Source: Rhopalosiphum padi
Lineage: Eukaryota > Arthropoda > Insecta > Hemiptera > Aphididae
Reading direction: 5' to 3'
DNA length: 64,000 bases
Assembly: GCF_020882245.1 (NCBI RefSeq)
Contig: NC_083600.1
Coordinates: forward strand, 46,719,019-46,783,018
Position numbers and translations under genes: made by a program. The notes below the pieces were generated by a model. That model had not been told where the DNA came from and did not search any database. It saw only the letters and a program-made list of their open reading frames with translations. Position 1 is the first letter of the stretch, and every line of letters starts with the position of its first letter. This document shows, piece by piece, positions 42,058-53,689 of this stretch.

Positions 42058-42449
42058 ACGTAGTAAGTATATATTGTATATATGATAATAATACTATTGT
42101 AACGCAATGAAATACAAAATATCGAAATGATTGATGTTGCCGCTTTGATATTATTAATATAAGATACACGATATTCATTATCTGGGAGGTGATTGTATGA
42201 ATGAAAATGCGAAATGTTTTTTCGTGGACTGGTCGAAAGTATCTCTTGAGGGTGTCGCCAGTCATCCACCACTGCGAGAGTTTAATGTTTATTATCCGGT
42301 CTCTATCATACCACATAAAGGCCACTATATAAACTGACCGGATGAAACACGTCGGATCCGAACCCGACGTGCTCAGACGTTGCCCACATCCCACAGGTCA
42401 CAACTACCGATCGTTATTTTTTTTCTCCGTAGCTGTAATATTTTTATAG
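42058..42449. other. GC-richer patch with overlapping short ORFs on both strands, unrecognised
   Basis: On the + strand a frame opens just after a TAA at 42055-42057 and runs through an ATG at 42197 to a TGA at about 42337. Its 46 codons from the ATG include CFFVDWSKVSLEGVASHPPL. A second + frame starts at ATG 42342 and ends at 42449 (35 codons). The minus strand carries a 124-codon ATG frame (42020-42394) across the same DNA. TATATAAA stands at 42326-42333 between the two + frames, and CGTCGG/CCGACG arms form a hairpin around 42350-42369. The residue mix is more protein-like than the AT background, but I recognise no family and cannot choose a strand. Confidence 0.2.
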
Positions 42450-43592
42450 AGTAAATAACTATGAAGTTAATTATATCACGGAGTAGATTGTAGATAGGTA
42501 TACATATATTTAAATTCTTACACTATATTTTTTTTCAAGCGAAATCGTTGGGGCGTGGGCTGAGGGAGGAACTGCGTTATACGCTAAACTTCTATATCAT
42601 TACTTCCCCAACTTTAACTATATACATTACGTTTTAGATTAATGTAGTTACAGAAATTATATTTAAAAAATAATAATCTCTTAGAATTTAAAATGGGGTG
42701 TACTTATTTCAGAAATGATAATCCTTATCATACTTCTATGATTAATATAAATTATAACTACCACTGCAATAACAAAAAAATATATATATAGGTATTATAT
42801 TATTATACTTATAATTATTCAAAAATGTATTTATTAGGTATGTACTATACCTTTTTGATATAATTCCAGACTCGTTGTAAGTAAATCAGTGAATCACCCT
42901 GTATTGATTAAAGTATCAGGTGTGTATTTATGGAGTGCCTTCCATTGAAATAAAGTTTAGTTATGGTCTGCAGGTATTTAGATTGATTTTTTTTCATGTT
43001 TGAATAGTATAGAAACTTTTGTTTGTAATTTAAAGTTTTTACAAAAACAGTATATTCGGTGTACTTGTACTAAATAGTATCATATTTATATTATAGACAC
43101 ATTATGTATAATATTATAGAACAACAATGAATGCAAATATTTCAATGAAATAAAAAAGATGATTATAATTTGTAGTTAATTTGTAGTTATTTAAATAAAT
43201 GAAGAATAAACAAAATATATAGATTTATACCTGCATTCATTTTTATAATATTCTAGTGAACCGATCAATCATAAAAATATTTTCACTGTCAACCTTCACT
43301 ATTCAAAACCATTATTGAATGTGCTGGTATATATAATATGTTCCATATATGCGTGCGCATAATAGTCCGATAGTCACGCGGCATAATATTAAAATCCGGA
43401 CTTTTCGCTATCATCAAATATCTACTTTTAAGTATTCCCGCCTACGCTAATATATTTTCTTGGTTTTTTTTATAATTATAACAACTCATAAAAAAAAAAT
43501 CGTTAGTTGAGCAGTGTGGATTCCTGGTATAGGTATACTTACCACCCTCGCTTTAACAACGGTCTGAGACGGCCCATTACGATATAGGTATG
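42450..43592. other. AT-rich non-coding stretch, no gene seen
   Basis: Only AT-rich text and a rise in CpG from about 43345. No element or gene was recognised. Confidence 0.65.
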
Positions 43593-43600
43593 TATAAAAG
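43593..43600 (+). promoter_or_regulatory. Candidate TATA box
   Basis: TATAAAAG lies 25 bp upstream of the ATG at 43618 and 55 bp upstream of the in-frame ATG at 43648. A transcript starting about 30 bp downstream of it would make 43648 the first usable start, with a very short leader. An initiator-like TCAGTT lies at 43635-43640, slightly too far from the box (about 44 bp). Motif seen; promoter function inferred. Confidence 0.3.
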
Positions 43601-43617
43601 ACTCGGATAAAGTTCAT

Positions 43618-43785
43618 ATGCACTGTTTACCTTCTCAGTTTTTGCACATGTGCACTACGTTGTTCATATTGGCAGTCGTAATGGTAGCTTCAGTGGTGGT
43701 AGTTGTGACTTATGGGTTTAATGTTATTTTAACACCCTGTATAATTAGACATGCATGCCAAAGGACAAAGGATAAATTCCTCTAA
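43618..43785 (+). CDS. Hypothetical small secreted or membrane peptide ORF
   Basis: The ATG frame has 55 codons, or 45 from the second ATG at 43648. The short form starts MCTTLFILAVVMVASVVVV, a strong signal-peptide or single membrane segment with small residues suitable for cleavage near VAS. The rest (about 25 residues) ends in a basic tail and has three Cys in the short form, but no recognised domain. The TATA box placement and short leader resemble first exons of insect cuticle or secreted-protein genes, where exon 1 encodes the signal peptide. No consensus splice donor is obvious inside the frame. It may be a first exon, a decayed copy or chance. The local sequence is GC-richer than its flanks. 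Confidence 0.25.
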   Translation: MHCLPSQFLHMCTTLFILAVVMVASVVVVVTYGFNVILTPCIIRHACQRTKDKFL

Positions 43786-46700
43786 TTGTGGTTTCTCGTG
43801 TGGTTTTATGCACATCACATGTTTAATCTACGGACGTGGTTGAATTAATATTATTTATACAGACATAAAATACAAAAAGTCTGTTTCATTGCAAAAGGTT
43901 AAAATTAGTTTGTTGAAAATGTCTGTTATTATTATTAATAATATCAAGAATTCCACTCATATATAAGGGTAATGAATTATAAGGGGGAAAACATGCATCG
44001 ACACGATACTCTTGGTAGGTAATTGTCGACAAACTGACGCCATTTTTTGCGTGTTTCTATACAGTTCGAATACTTTAATTTAATTGGTAGTATTAAACTG
44101 ACCAAACTATTCATAAAACTGTAATTATTATTATTACACCTACCTATTTCATGCGTTTACAATATAAGGTTTTTGACTTAAACATTTAAATAACAATTTC
44201 AAAGAGATACCAACATTTTATGTTATAAATATAAAATATAAGCCGATACAGTGTGTATATACATATAGGTACTATAGTACCTACATCGGCTACCTACACC
44301 TCATTTGGTTCATTGGTAAGGAGATTAAAATAGTTCTAATGAATTTTTTTTTTTTTTAAATTTGTTGTTGATCAATAGTGTTTAACATTATACGTAGATA
44401 ATGTATAATATATAAAATTTATAATTCAAGTGCATGAATATTATGATTTTAAGACAAGTATAATAAATAATCAGTAGATAACTATTAATTTAAATTTAGT
44501 GATTGTGAATGTAAACAGTACACATAAAGTATGTAGGTAATTAGTTTTCCTAGTTTTCTCTTAGCCTAAAGGTTTGTTTTTTATTTTTGATTGATGATAA
44601 ATAATTTAATATTTTTATTTTATAAATACCACATTTTTTTAAACATAAATGCATTGTTTTTATTTTATAAATATGTATGTAATACACTAATACGAGAGGT
44701 ATAATATATTTCATATATAATATTAAGCATCACATTATTACTCATTACTTTATAATAATAGTTTTAAGTTACAACAGTAATGCTGTTATTAGAGATATGA
44801 TGTTAGAAGATTATATTATCATCATGCTAAATCATCTAAGTTAGTAACTTATCTAAGGGTTTAATTTGCTTGTCAGCCTTTTTATGTAGCCGGCAACCTA
44901 TTATTTTTTTTAAATCTAGCGGTCCACATTTGAAATAAAAACATGAATCAAATAACTAAAAATACATACTATGTTTGAAAAGTGTTCATGTATAAAAACT
45001 AAAAAACATAGCTTGTAAGAAAAAAAATGATTTTATTAATATCGATTTGATATTATAACGGTTTATAATTTAAAATTCTTGAATAAGAATATGTTTATTA
45101 TTTTTATTAGATTTCATTAAAAATTAAGCAGCCCAGCAAATACAATATAACATTCTTTATATAGCAATGCTAACACATTTTAAATTCTCACTGTAGATAT
45201 TATACACTTAAATTATTGAACAATTAACTACAATAAACCATAGTCCATATATTTAAATTAGATAAAACAGAGTTAATAAAACTTACTTGACGTGACAGCC
45301 AACTAAAGTATAATCATCTTTTTTTTAAACGTATCTAATATCAAATAAAATGTGTGCATTTTTAAAGGGTTTCCGAAGTTTTTCATTGGTCATCAATCAA
45401 TGTTATGAAGTAAAAGTTATAACAACTTAAAACAAAGAAAATAGCTTATAAAATATGTAGTTCGAAGCTACTAAGTGCTTACTATTTTAAAGTTTTATTA
45501 GGTGAGAAATTGTAAAAAAAAAATACCTAAATGTATACCTAATTATGTCTATTATTTTATATAGTAAGATATGTGCGGTATAATGAATACTTGTAAAAAT
45601 AATGTAATTCTATGGATTATTAGGTAAATTAGAACAAAATTAGGTATCTAGGATATTCAAATAGTTATTTTAAATTGAGTAAAAATGTGAATATTATTTA
45701 AAATCAAAATTTGCAACTAATAACAATAGCACTATAATATGACAAATTGATATACAATTTAATTTCGTAGACTGAAAATTAATATTGTACAAACACCGTT
45801 AGCCATTTCTCCTTTTAAGCTTACAAACATACATTTATATAATTGTATTTACATATTTTAAACTCGTTACATTATAATAATATATTATGTAAATATGTAT
45901 TTCAAAATTACTCAAATCATACTATCTAAATAAAGTGCAATATAATATAATATATACCATATACCTACCTAAATAGTTGAACATATAAATATTATATATT
46001 ATAGAGTTATACTATTGTCTATTTCATAAAATAAATTTTCCTAACAATTTTTTTCTAATATTCAAATAAATTTTAATGTATACAATATATATACAGGCCA
46101 TAAAGTGTGTAAATTCTATTTTATTAAATGTATTTTCAAATTGAAGAAATATTAATAATTTAAATGTCAACGTTTATTAATCAAGAGTTAATATAGATTA
46201 TTTTGTAGGTTCATGTTAAAATGTAATTTTTTAATTATAACATTTCAAAAAAAAATTGACATAGAAATGTCTTAAATTTAATATCACTTTTTGTACTATA
46301 CGTTGTAGTTATTATAATATAATACTAACAGTTACCAGTTTACCACACCGTGCCGGTTTTAAATAAAGCGTGCTAGTGTTCTGATAAAGCGTTTTAGGAC
46401 GGTTAAATTCTAATTGTTTTGGAAATAAACTTCAATAATTTATACATGTATACTGAACATACAACTTTTTATTAGATATTTATAAAATATTTTTTGTAGA
46501 AAAACAATATTGTTTTAATAATTAATGAATAATAAACGAATAATCAAGTTGATTATTTAATTGACAGACGAAATCTATTTTTTAATTATTTTTCCGGCTA
46601 AATAATGAATGCGTTCATTGTTTTTCCTCTAAACTATATTATGACAATTTTTGTTATCACTTATTGCTAAACTATAATTGTAACAATTATATATTCCGAT

Positions 46701-48135
46701 GTATATTCATTATATAATTTAGTTAGATTTATTTTATAAATGTATGCATTGGTTCAACTAGGGGGGGTGCACTGTGCACTCCATAAAATAAAATCATTTC
46801 TCTATTAAAATTGGATTATTTTTAAGTAAATATTATTATTAATTAAAATATTTGTAATATACTGTATATTGATAAAAATAAGTACCTATTAAGTTCCCAG
46901 CTATCTTTGAGCTCTTCATTTTTGTGCACTATTAAAAATGTTAGTCCAGTTGTGTCTATGAACATACAACCGTAAAATGCTGACAATTATATGCGGTATT
47001 TAAATCACGGAAAATAAGATTTTAAAATGACTGATAGATGATTGAGGAGAAATATTGAGTAATAAAATTTCTCCCAAAACAATTTTCCAAAAACGTTTGT
47101 CTCAGCTTAAGTAAAATAAAATACCTATGACAACTCTACTCAATAATATAGTGTAGGTATATAGTATTACTCTATGATAGGTAGGTACCTCTAGATCTCA
47201 TTCACCATTTACTCGAATATGTTTTTATTCACTACATCTAAATTTTACATTTATGCGTCATTAAAATATATATTTAATACAATGTACTTTTTTTTTATTA
47301 ATAGGTAATTAGGAAGTTCAATTAATAGTAATAAGTTACATTATTAATTATATACTTAAATAATTATATACTAAAACAATGTACCTATATTATATGGCTT
47401 TATGCTGCATTGTTGTATTACCTTTTTAATCATCTTATATTTTATATTGTACCTATATGTCAATTAATTTTCCTTCGTTTACATTATGAGCAATAATAAC
47501 TTAAAATTATATACTAATATAAAGTAAATATTATTAACTTTGTGCACGTGAATGAAGTTGGTTTGAAAATGTACATTATAAATATATATATAATATTATA
47601 TATTATATTATGTACTTCATTGCACTATTATAGTATTTACAGAATATTACTATTCGAGAGTATAAATACCTATCTATTAAAGGTAGGTAGGTATTATAAG
47701 TTATTATGTAAGTTAGTTACAAGCTCAGCTTAAGTTATTAGTTATTATATAGTATAGTATTGATATTGCTATACGATCTGGGACCGAATGGAAATGTCGG
47801 TATAATATAATTATAGCATATTTTATACTCATATTAGGTTGATTTTAATAATAAAAATAATATCTACAGTATCTAATCAGGTGATTACTAATTAGTATTT
47901 ACGAATAGTTTTTATTTATGATTTTAATGTCGTTATAAATACGAGGTTACGAAAGTAAAAATAAAAACGGCAATTAAATAAAGTATGTTTTCGATCGTTT
48001 CTTCAAAAAAAAAATCGTACGTTTCGAAACATAATAATATTTATATAGGTATTACCAACTAGCGACTATTAACCCTTTAAAAACCAGTTGGTAGACACAT
48101 TTGACCGTATTTATATTTCTGGCAAAACATTTACC
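43786..48135. other. AT-rich non-coding stretch, no supported gene
   Basis: It contains the structured palindrome at 44241-44291. A GGGGGGGTGCACTGTGCACTCC string near 46761 suggests an old transposon but has no clear partner. TAGGTAGGTA clusters lie at 47181-47190 and 47680-47694. The 63-codon ORF at 47542-47733 is Ile/Tyr-rich and does not begin with ATG. No RNA gene was recognised. Confidence 0.65.
44241..44291. repeat. Nested inverted repeat (51 bp)
   Basis: The outer arms AGCCGAT (44241-44247) and ATCGGCT (44285-44291) enclose a perfect 18-bp palindrome TAGGTACTA/TAGTACCTA (44266-44283). It could be the remains of a tiny foldback element or a structured site. Confidence 0.6.
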
Positions 48136-48748
48136 CAGTGGCGCAATTATCGGGAGTGTTGGGTGTGCAATTCACAGGGGGGCCCGGTCTTGAGGGGCCT
48201 CTAGATTAAAAATCTCATGTACGATATTCCTTTACTATAATCTGTAATATACACATATTATAATATTTGTTTTAATATAATAAATAATTATGTCTTTACT
48301 CTTATATACACTATAATTGAAAATTTGAAACTTCTTTTATTATTATATATAATTATGTTGGTGTGTGTACTGTGTAGGTAGTGTGTAAGTCATGACTTAT
48401 GACAATATTACCTGTGTGTCTGACGATAATAAGACAAAAAAACTATCTATCTATAGAATAGTTGTATTACTAGATATCTAATAATAATGAATTGGATACA
48501 AACAAAATCATTAATGATTTTGCTGCCGTAAAAACAAGAGTTAATTTTTATATTTAATTTTATATAAAAAAAAAAAATTTAACTAATAAAAATTATAATT
48601 ATATTAATTAATTAATACTATGACATATGAGAAAACAATATTTTTAAAAGTTATAATAAGGTATGACTGTTTTTCATTTTTATTATTCGGTAAGGGCCCC
48701 GGTCTGGACATTTTCACATAGGCCCCTTATTATCAAGTTGCGCCACTG
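48136..48748. mobile_element. hAT-type non-autonomous transposon with perfect 8-bp target duplication
   Basis: The 11-bp terminal inverted repeats CAGTGGCGCAA are exact at both ends. They are bounded by identical CATTTACC copies at 48128-48135 and 48749-48756. Subterminal G/C-rich blocks mirror each other: GGGGGGCCCGG near 48177 on the left, and GGGCCCCGG plus GGCCCC near the right end. The interior is AT-rich without an ORF, so the copy depends on a transposase elsewhere. The 8-bp duplication and CAGTGGCG-type terminus place it in the hAT superfamily (family knowledge). The perfect duplication argues for a recent insertion. It lies about 430 bp upstream of the predicted transcription start at 49182. 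Confidence 0.85.
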
Positions 48749-49179
48749 CATTTACCTCGAAAAAATAAGACTCGCGTCATCACGAGATGGAAGAAATTAA
48801 TGGCATTATACTATTATTATTATTATTATTATTATTATTTTCGTTTCGAAAAATCGTTACAACTATAATACAACAACGATGAAATTGTGACGGTCGTGAT
48901 TTTTGGAACCGGTGTGTCGGCCCCCACCGACAGCTGTTTTTGATCCGTGGAAAAACGTCATCGGGCGTCAGCTATGCAGCAGCAGCGAGAACAGCAGCAA
49001 TAACAGCGGCGGCGGCGGCTCTACTCGCGTGGTCGCGTTCTCAACGACGTAGGCGACGGACAGACCGACCGGCTGGCAACGGCGCCCGCCGCCACCGCCA
49101 CCGCCGCCAAAGAGTCGAACGCGTACGTACGCACGCGAGACAACGGCGGCGGCGCAGCGGATACACAGACGGCGTTTAG
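48749..49179 (+). promoter_or_regulatory. CpG-rich proximal promoter region
   Basis: After an (ATT)n tract (48812-48840) base composition switches sharply to GC- and CpG-rich, with CAG/CGG trinucleotide runs at about 48974-49022 and GCCGCCACCGCC-type repeats near 49086-49108. No TATA box sits 25-35 bp before the initiator. One ATG on the + strand (about 48974) opens only nine codons (M-QQQ-RE-QQQ). The GTG/TTG-initiated frame at 48940-49179 translates simple repeats into Ala and Arg runs and is not believed to be coding. Sharp CpG enrichment at promoters against an AT-rich background is usual in aphids. Confidence 0.65.
48812..48840. repeat. (ATT)n microsatellite
   Basis: About nine to ten ATT units, read directly. 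They mark the boundary between the transposon flank and the CpG-rich promoter. Confidence 0.9.
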
Positions 49180-49213
49180 TCAGTCGTTCGCGTTCCGTTG
49201 CCGCGTACGGTCG
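49180..49213 (+). promoter_or_regulatory. Core promoter: initiator plus DPE
   Basis: TCAGTC at 49180-49185 fits the arthropod initiator TCAKTY exactly, with A+1 at 49182. GGTCG at 49209-49213 fits the downstream promoter element RGWYV and sits exactly at +28 to +32, the only spacing at which DPE works in Drosophila. No TATA box is present upstream. Inr-DPE promoters in Drosophila are typical of focused, developmentally regulated genes (family knowledge). That the element is used here is inference from the motif pair and the CpG-rich, ATG-free exon downstream. Confidence 0.6.
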
Positions 49214-49548
49214 TCCAGTCGCCGTCGCTGCCGTTGTTCTCGTCTCTCAGCGTGACGTGTGCCGTCGTCGTCCTAACGTGCGTGCGTGCGCGTGTTGTGT
49301 TGTGTTCGGTACGCGCCGGCGGTGGTGCGTGAGTGTGTGCGCGCGCTCGCATTGTTTACACCGGTTGTTATATTTTTCAATTTAATATTTTTACCGTGTG
49401 CGCTTCATTTTTTCCCGTTGTTTCGGCGATAGGCGATAAAATATCGTCGTCATTACAATCGGTCGCGCGCGCGCGCGTGTGTGTGTGTGAAATATATCGT
49501 GAAAACCGTTTTCCAAGCAGATCGCCGGCCGGCAAATCCACCGAAAAG
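49182..49548 (+). other. Predicted 5' non-coding exon 1 of an unidentified gene
   Basis: The exon is bounded by the predicted start (A of TCAGTC) and a strong donor reading AAAAG|GTAAGA at 49548/49549. I read no ATG on the + strand in its 367 nt, although TTG and GTG are frequent. This is what a translated leader without upstream starts looks like. It includes a CG-repeat running into a TG-repeat (about 49464-49489). The GTG-initiated frame starting at 49333 crosses the donor and is an artefact. A weaker alternative donor TGC|GTGAGT lies at 49328/49329. Coding exons must be to the right, outside the window, so the gene cannot be named. The start and donor would need transcript support. Confidence 0.6.
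49464..49489. repeat. (CG)n(TG)n alternating purine-pyrimidine tract in the leader
   Basis: Seven or so CG units pass directly into about six TG units inside predicted exon 1. Alternating CG/TG tracts are the sequence class most prone to Z-DNA and are hypermutable in length. Confidence 0.85.
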
Positions 49549-49701
49549 GTAAGACGACTGTTCAGTATTGTACTGCTACCCGAGTGGGTTTATAAACGCA
49601 CACGTGTGTTACGACGAGTTAGATAATAATAAATAGTAATATTGGTACGACAGGTACGCGATATGCCTCTTTTCCCCGCGATTCGTGATAAACACGTGCG
49701 T

Positions 49702-49726
49702 ATGTGTGTGTGTGTGTGTGCGCGCG
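49702..49726. repeat. (TG)n followed by CGCGCG
   Basis: A TG run of about nine units ends in a short CG run. It is a second alternating tract, 150 bp into the presumptive intron. Confidence 0.85.
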
Positions 49727-52700
49727 TATACGGTCGACGATGACTCGACGACGTTGCGTTTTACCTTCTCCGCGGACTCGCCCATTCTGTTGCACGTCCG
49801 TCGTCGTTCGCGTGCCTAAAAAATAAAATGTCCATTACCTTTACCCGTGTAGGTTATAAGGTGTAGGCCGACCGCCGGCTAAATTTTTCCACACACATCG
49901 CTCTGTCTCTCTCCACCGGTTCTCCACGACGACGTCCGTTACCACTTGCCGCCCGTTTACAACGTTATCATATTATTATTTAACGTCCGCTGTGTCGCTT
50001 GTTGTGGTCGTCGTCCGCCGTCCAAACCGGTTCTTAAAATTTCACGTCGTTAAGCGACGGCCATAGGTGTAATACACAACTAGTTTGCAATAACGTTAAC
50101 CGAAGGACAGATGATAATAAGTTGTTAAGTTCCGATCTACAAGTTTGGCGGCTAAGCGCGTCTTCAAAACTTACCAATCACGAGACGACCGCGATTATTG
50201 TTTATTTTTGTTAGGTATACGTAATATTATAGTAAGTCGTCTATTGGCGCTTCGTAACGAAGCCGTTGTTAGCTGCTCCGAGTACTCGTTGTTAATTTTT
50301 AAAACCCTTTCCCTCCGCATGGGTTATCGGCCGTTAAGAATTCGCGTAGAAAACGTATTTTTTTTCAATTGCCGAAAAAGTGAATCAACGGTTACCGTAT
50401 CGAGTGTAACGATTCAGAATGTATCCTTGACATTGATTGAGAACTTGTGTGGTTACCTTTTTTTCGCCCAACTAGTATTATAGTCTACCGACAAAACATA
50501 ATTTCTTTCGTAGTACCTACGTGAAATAACCTACGGAATAAAAAAAAAAAAAGGAAGTTTTCCACACAGTTATTATTTCTACGGCAAATACAATTCCGTC
50601 GAAAATCGACCCATTTTCTATGTAAATGCGTTTAAAACCCTTGAAAAATAATTTGCTATGTAATTTTACCTACCACGTAAGACATAACGCATCGAGTACT
50701 ACGGGTCTATGCAATTTTAATTTGGTTTTTTTCTGGAATTAAGATGTTTGAAAAAAATGGATAGGTCATAATAACATAGGGTTATTTAATAGAAATAATT
50801 ATAAGATACTTGAGATAACCATCGAATTTTTTTTCTTGGAGATTATTTAATCGGATTTCGTGTTTACGACTTGTTACATGTTTTGGCTTGTGGCCGAAAA
50901 ATTATGGATAATTTACAATACGAAATCGTTAGTAGGTAGATACCTAAGTACAAAATATATTTAAATGTTACTGTCGAGGAGTATAACATACCTACACATA
51001 GATTTAATCTGATTGTATTCTCGTCTTAACCACAGAATGTTTCAGTCGTGTTAAATGGGTTACCAAACTTCCTGTGGTATTCCTGTAGTGGAAGGAGTGA
51101 TGAAGGCAGTGCTAGTAGTGACGATACTAATGTGCGGACCCGTTTTCAATTTTGTCTATTTGTACATTAAACTAACAAAAACTTTACATTACCGACGTTT
51201 AATTACGATAGGTACCTATATCTATTTGTAGAAAACAAGAAGAACGTCGACTTAGGAAAAATAATGGCAAAAACTGTTAAGTATATATTATCATATATTC
51301 CACATGGAATACATAGATTGAATTTGATAAGGTTTTCAAAATTATCTCAATAATATAGGTAGGTATTAAATAAATTTAATTTTAATACAATAAGTACGTA
51401 TCAACTTCAAAAACAATTAAGTAATAATATGATATTGAATCATTTAGATAATATTTGAGTTAAAAAACTAAAATTAACAGGGTAAAATCTTTGTAATTTT
51501 AGGTACTATAAGTACTTACTAATATTGATTATAAATACTAAAATAGTAATTTATAATCAATAGTACATCAAATATAATATATCGAGTGTAATACATTTTA
51601 ATATATTATATATGTATCTACTTATTACTTTAATTGCTAACTGATAATAATAATAGTCTGAATCAAGTATAATATATCTTATTTTTACAAATTTAATGAT
51701 TATATCGCGGCTACTTAGTAAAAATCATGTTAGTTACAAACATTATTAAATGGTTAGTAGTTAAAAAAAGGTTGAATGAACATAATACCTACAAAGTCAA
51801 TAATTTCCGAATGAAATCTTCGTTATCTTTTTTAAGTTCAAACTCCTACAATTGTTTTTTGATATTTTAGAGTAGGTACTGTATGTACCCACCTAAAATG
51901 TATATAAATGTAATTATATTAAACTAAACGGATGTTTTATATTACCGTCGTCATGTGTCGTTTGGATTTATTTCTTTCGAGATTTCTTCCCAATTTATTT
52001 TTAAAGCAGACCGAATCACTGCGAAGAAAACATTGCCAAGACTAACATAGAAACTATTTTTTCTTTCTTTCTTAAATCAGATCTTAGAATTGGTGTAAAA
52101 AAATGTGCCCTTGATCGGACGAGTGGAGAGATGAAAAAATAAAAGAACCTTAAACAAAACGTTTTTATTGCTGGTGCACTGTTGTCTGTTAATAACAGTT
52201 TAGAATGATCCTTGAGCGTAGTCAGTCACGTTCCTCGACGTCGACTCCCACAATACCCCAGGGCTATCCCGAACAAAATACAGGCTTGTCTTATATTTAC
52301 CTGTATAAAATGGATCTGCAAAAAATGTATAGCCGGGAGAGTAAATAATAATCGAATAGGTTCACAGAACAACGGAAACGTGTGTAACTTATTGTAACGC
52401 ACTTACATTATATCTATCTAAAACGAAAGCAAAGAAAATAAGACAGAATTTAAACCCGGTTAATCTAATCCTATGTTTCGTGTCATGGCTTATAGAGAAA
52501 TCAAAGTGAAACTAGTGTGCTACAGGTAATGGTAAGGGTTGCTTTATGTTTATTATATATTCTGTCGGAATGTAACAAAGTCGTGTAATTTAATAAATTT
52601 ACTAGTCCTACAAAAAAATATAATGTTTTAAGTATCCCAATTTTACTTGATCTAATGTGATTCAATAAAGAGTAGATTATTTTTGATATAGGTTCTTATG

Positions 52701-53689
52701 TATGTTGACGCTTATCATTTAATTGTTTTATGAACTATATCGTCTTATAGTACGGAAAATTTTTTTATTTATTGGATTTTAATTATACACGGCCTTTAAA
52801 TGTTGGTATGCCTACGGAAAACAAGTGTTCTTTACTCGTACCGTACGAAATCAGGTCTGCTGTATATGGTATCGGACGATTTGGTTGAAAAGAACGTATT
52901 ACCTACCGTCTCCATTGGGTCAAATTTCAAGTATATAATAAATAATAATAATATAACACAAAGAATGCCCCACCGAGCATTTCACGATTTCCTTTTAATA
53001 TCCCGTTTTATATTACTTAGATGTACGTATTATATCATATACCACGTGTGCGCTAAACACCAAAATTCTTCATACATTTCTATTTTTTTTTTCACAAATA
53101 TGTTAGGTTATTTATACACTTGGTATGTAAGATGTGTGCATTATTATTTATTATCCTTGAGATTATCCTTTTTGTTAGCAAGTAGGTAGAAATTCTATTT
53201 TAAATCCTTTATCCTCAAGAAAAAAACTTGTCTCAATCACGTCTCGTGTAAGACTTTTATCCTCGGTTTTATCATTTACATTACCTAGTTTATAATCAAT
53301 TGTATAAGAATATTACCAATTTGGTTGATAATAGTTTGATAGATTCATAGGTATTCACAAGTAATAGATATTTAAATTGTATACGTGTAGGTAAGTTCCA
53401 ACCATATACAGTGTAGATGGATGGTATACACCTGTGTATTTAATTTTTAAACTACACGCGGTACATGTAATCGCTGGACACAGTTGAAAGGTATTAATTT
53501 TTATGATTTAACTTCAATAGGAAACTTGGTAGTGTTGGTAAAATTTCGAGGAAAAAATATTGAAGTTAGTAATAGATAGTGTTTAGAAAATAATAGTCAT
53601 ACAATTTTGGGTACCTAATTGATTGTTAAATAAAACCCGTTTTTTCATTTTTCATCTTAGGTATTAGTTGCCGACCGACGACCACAATT

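Noticed and set aside
44870..44940. AGCGGTCCACATTTGAAA and GTAGCCGGCAACC words resembling hAT interiors
   Set aside because: There are no termini on either side, so a single-word resemblance is not enough.
46747..46965. G-run with GTGCACTGTGCAC and a distant CAACT-type mirror, possible old hAT copy
   Set aside because: The candidate ends match poorly and the flanks show no duplication.
48940..49179. Ala/Arg-rich frame over the promoter
   Set aside because: It is TTG-initiated and produced by CAG/CGG and GCC repeats; it lies upstream of the predicted transcription start.
49333..49626. 97-codon frame across exon 1
   Set aside because: It starts with GTG, has no ATG, and crosses the splice donor at 49549.
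50145..50483. 112-codon frame just inside the presumptive intron
   Set aside because: It starts with TTG, has no motif, and lies in sequence whose higher GC lengthens chance frames.
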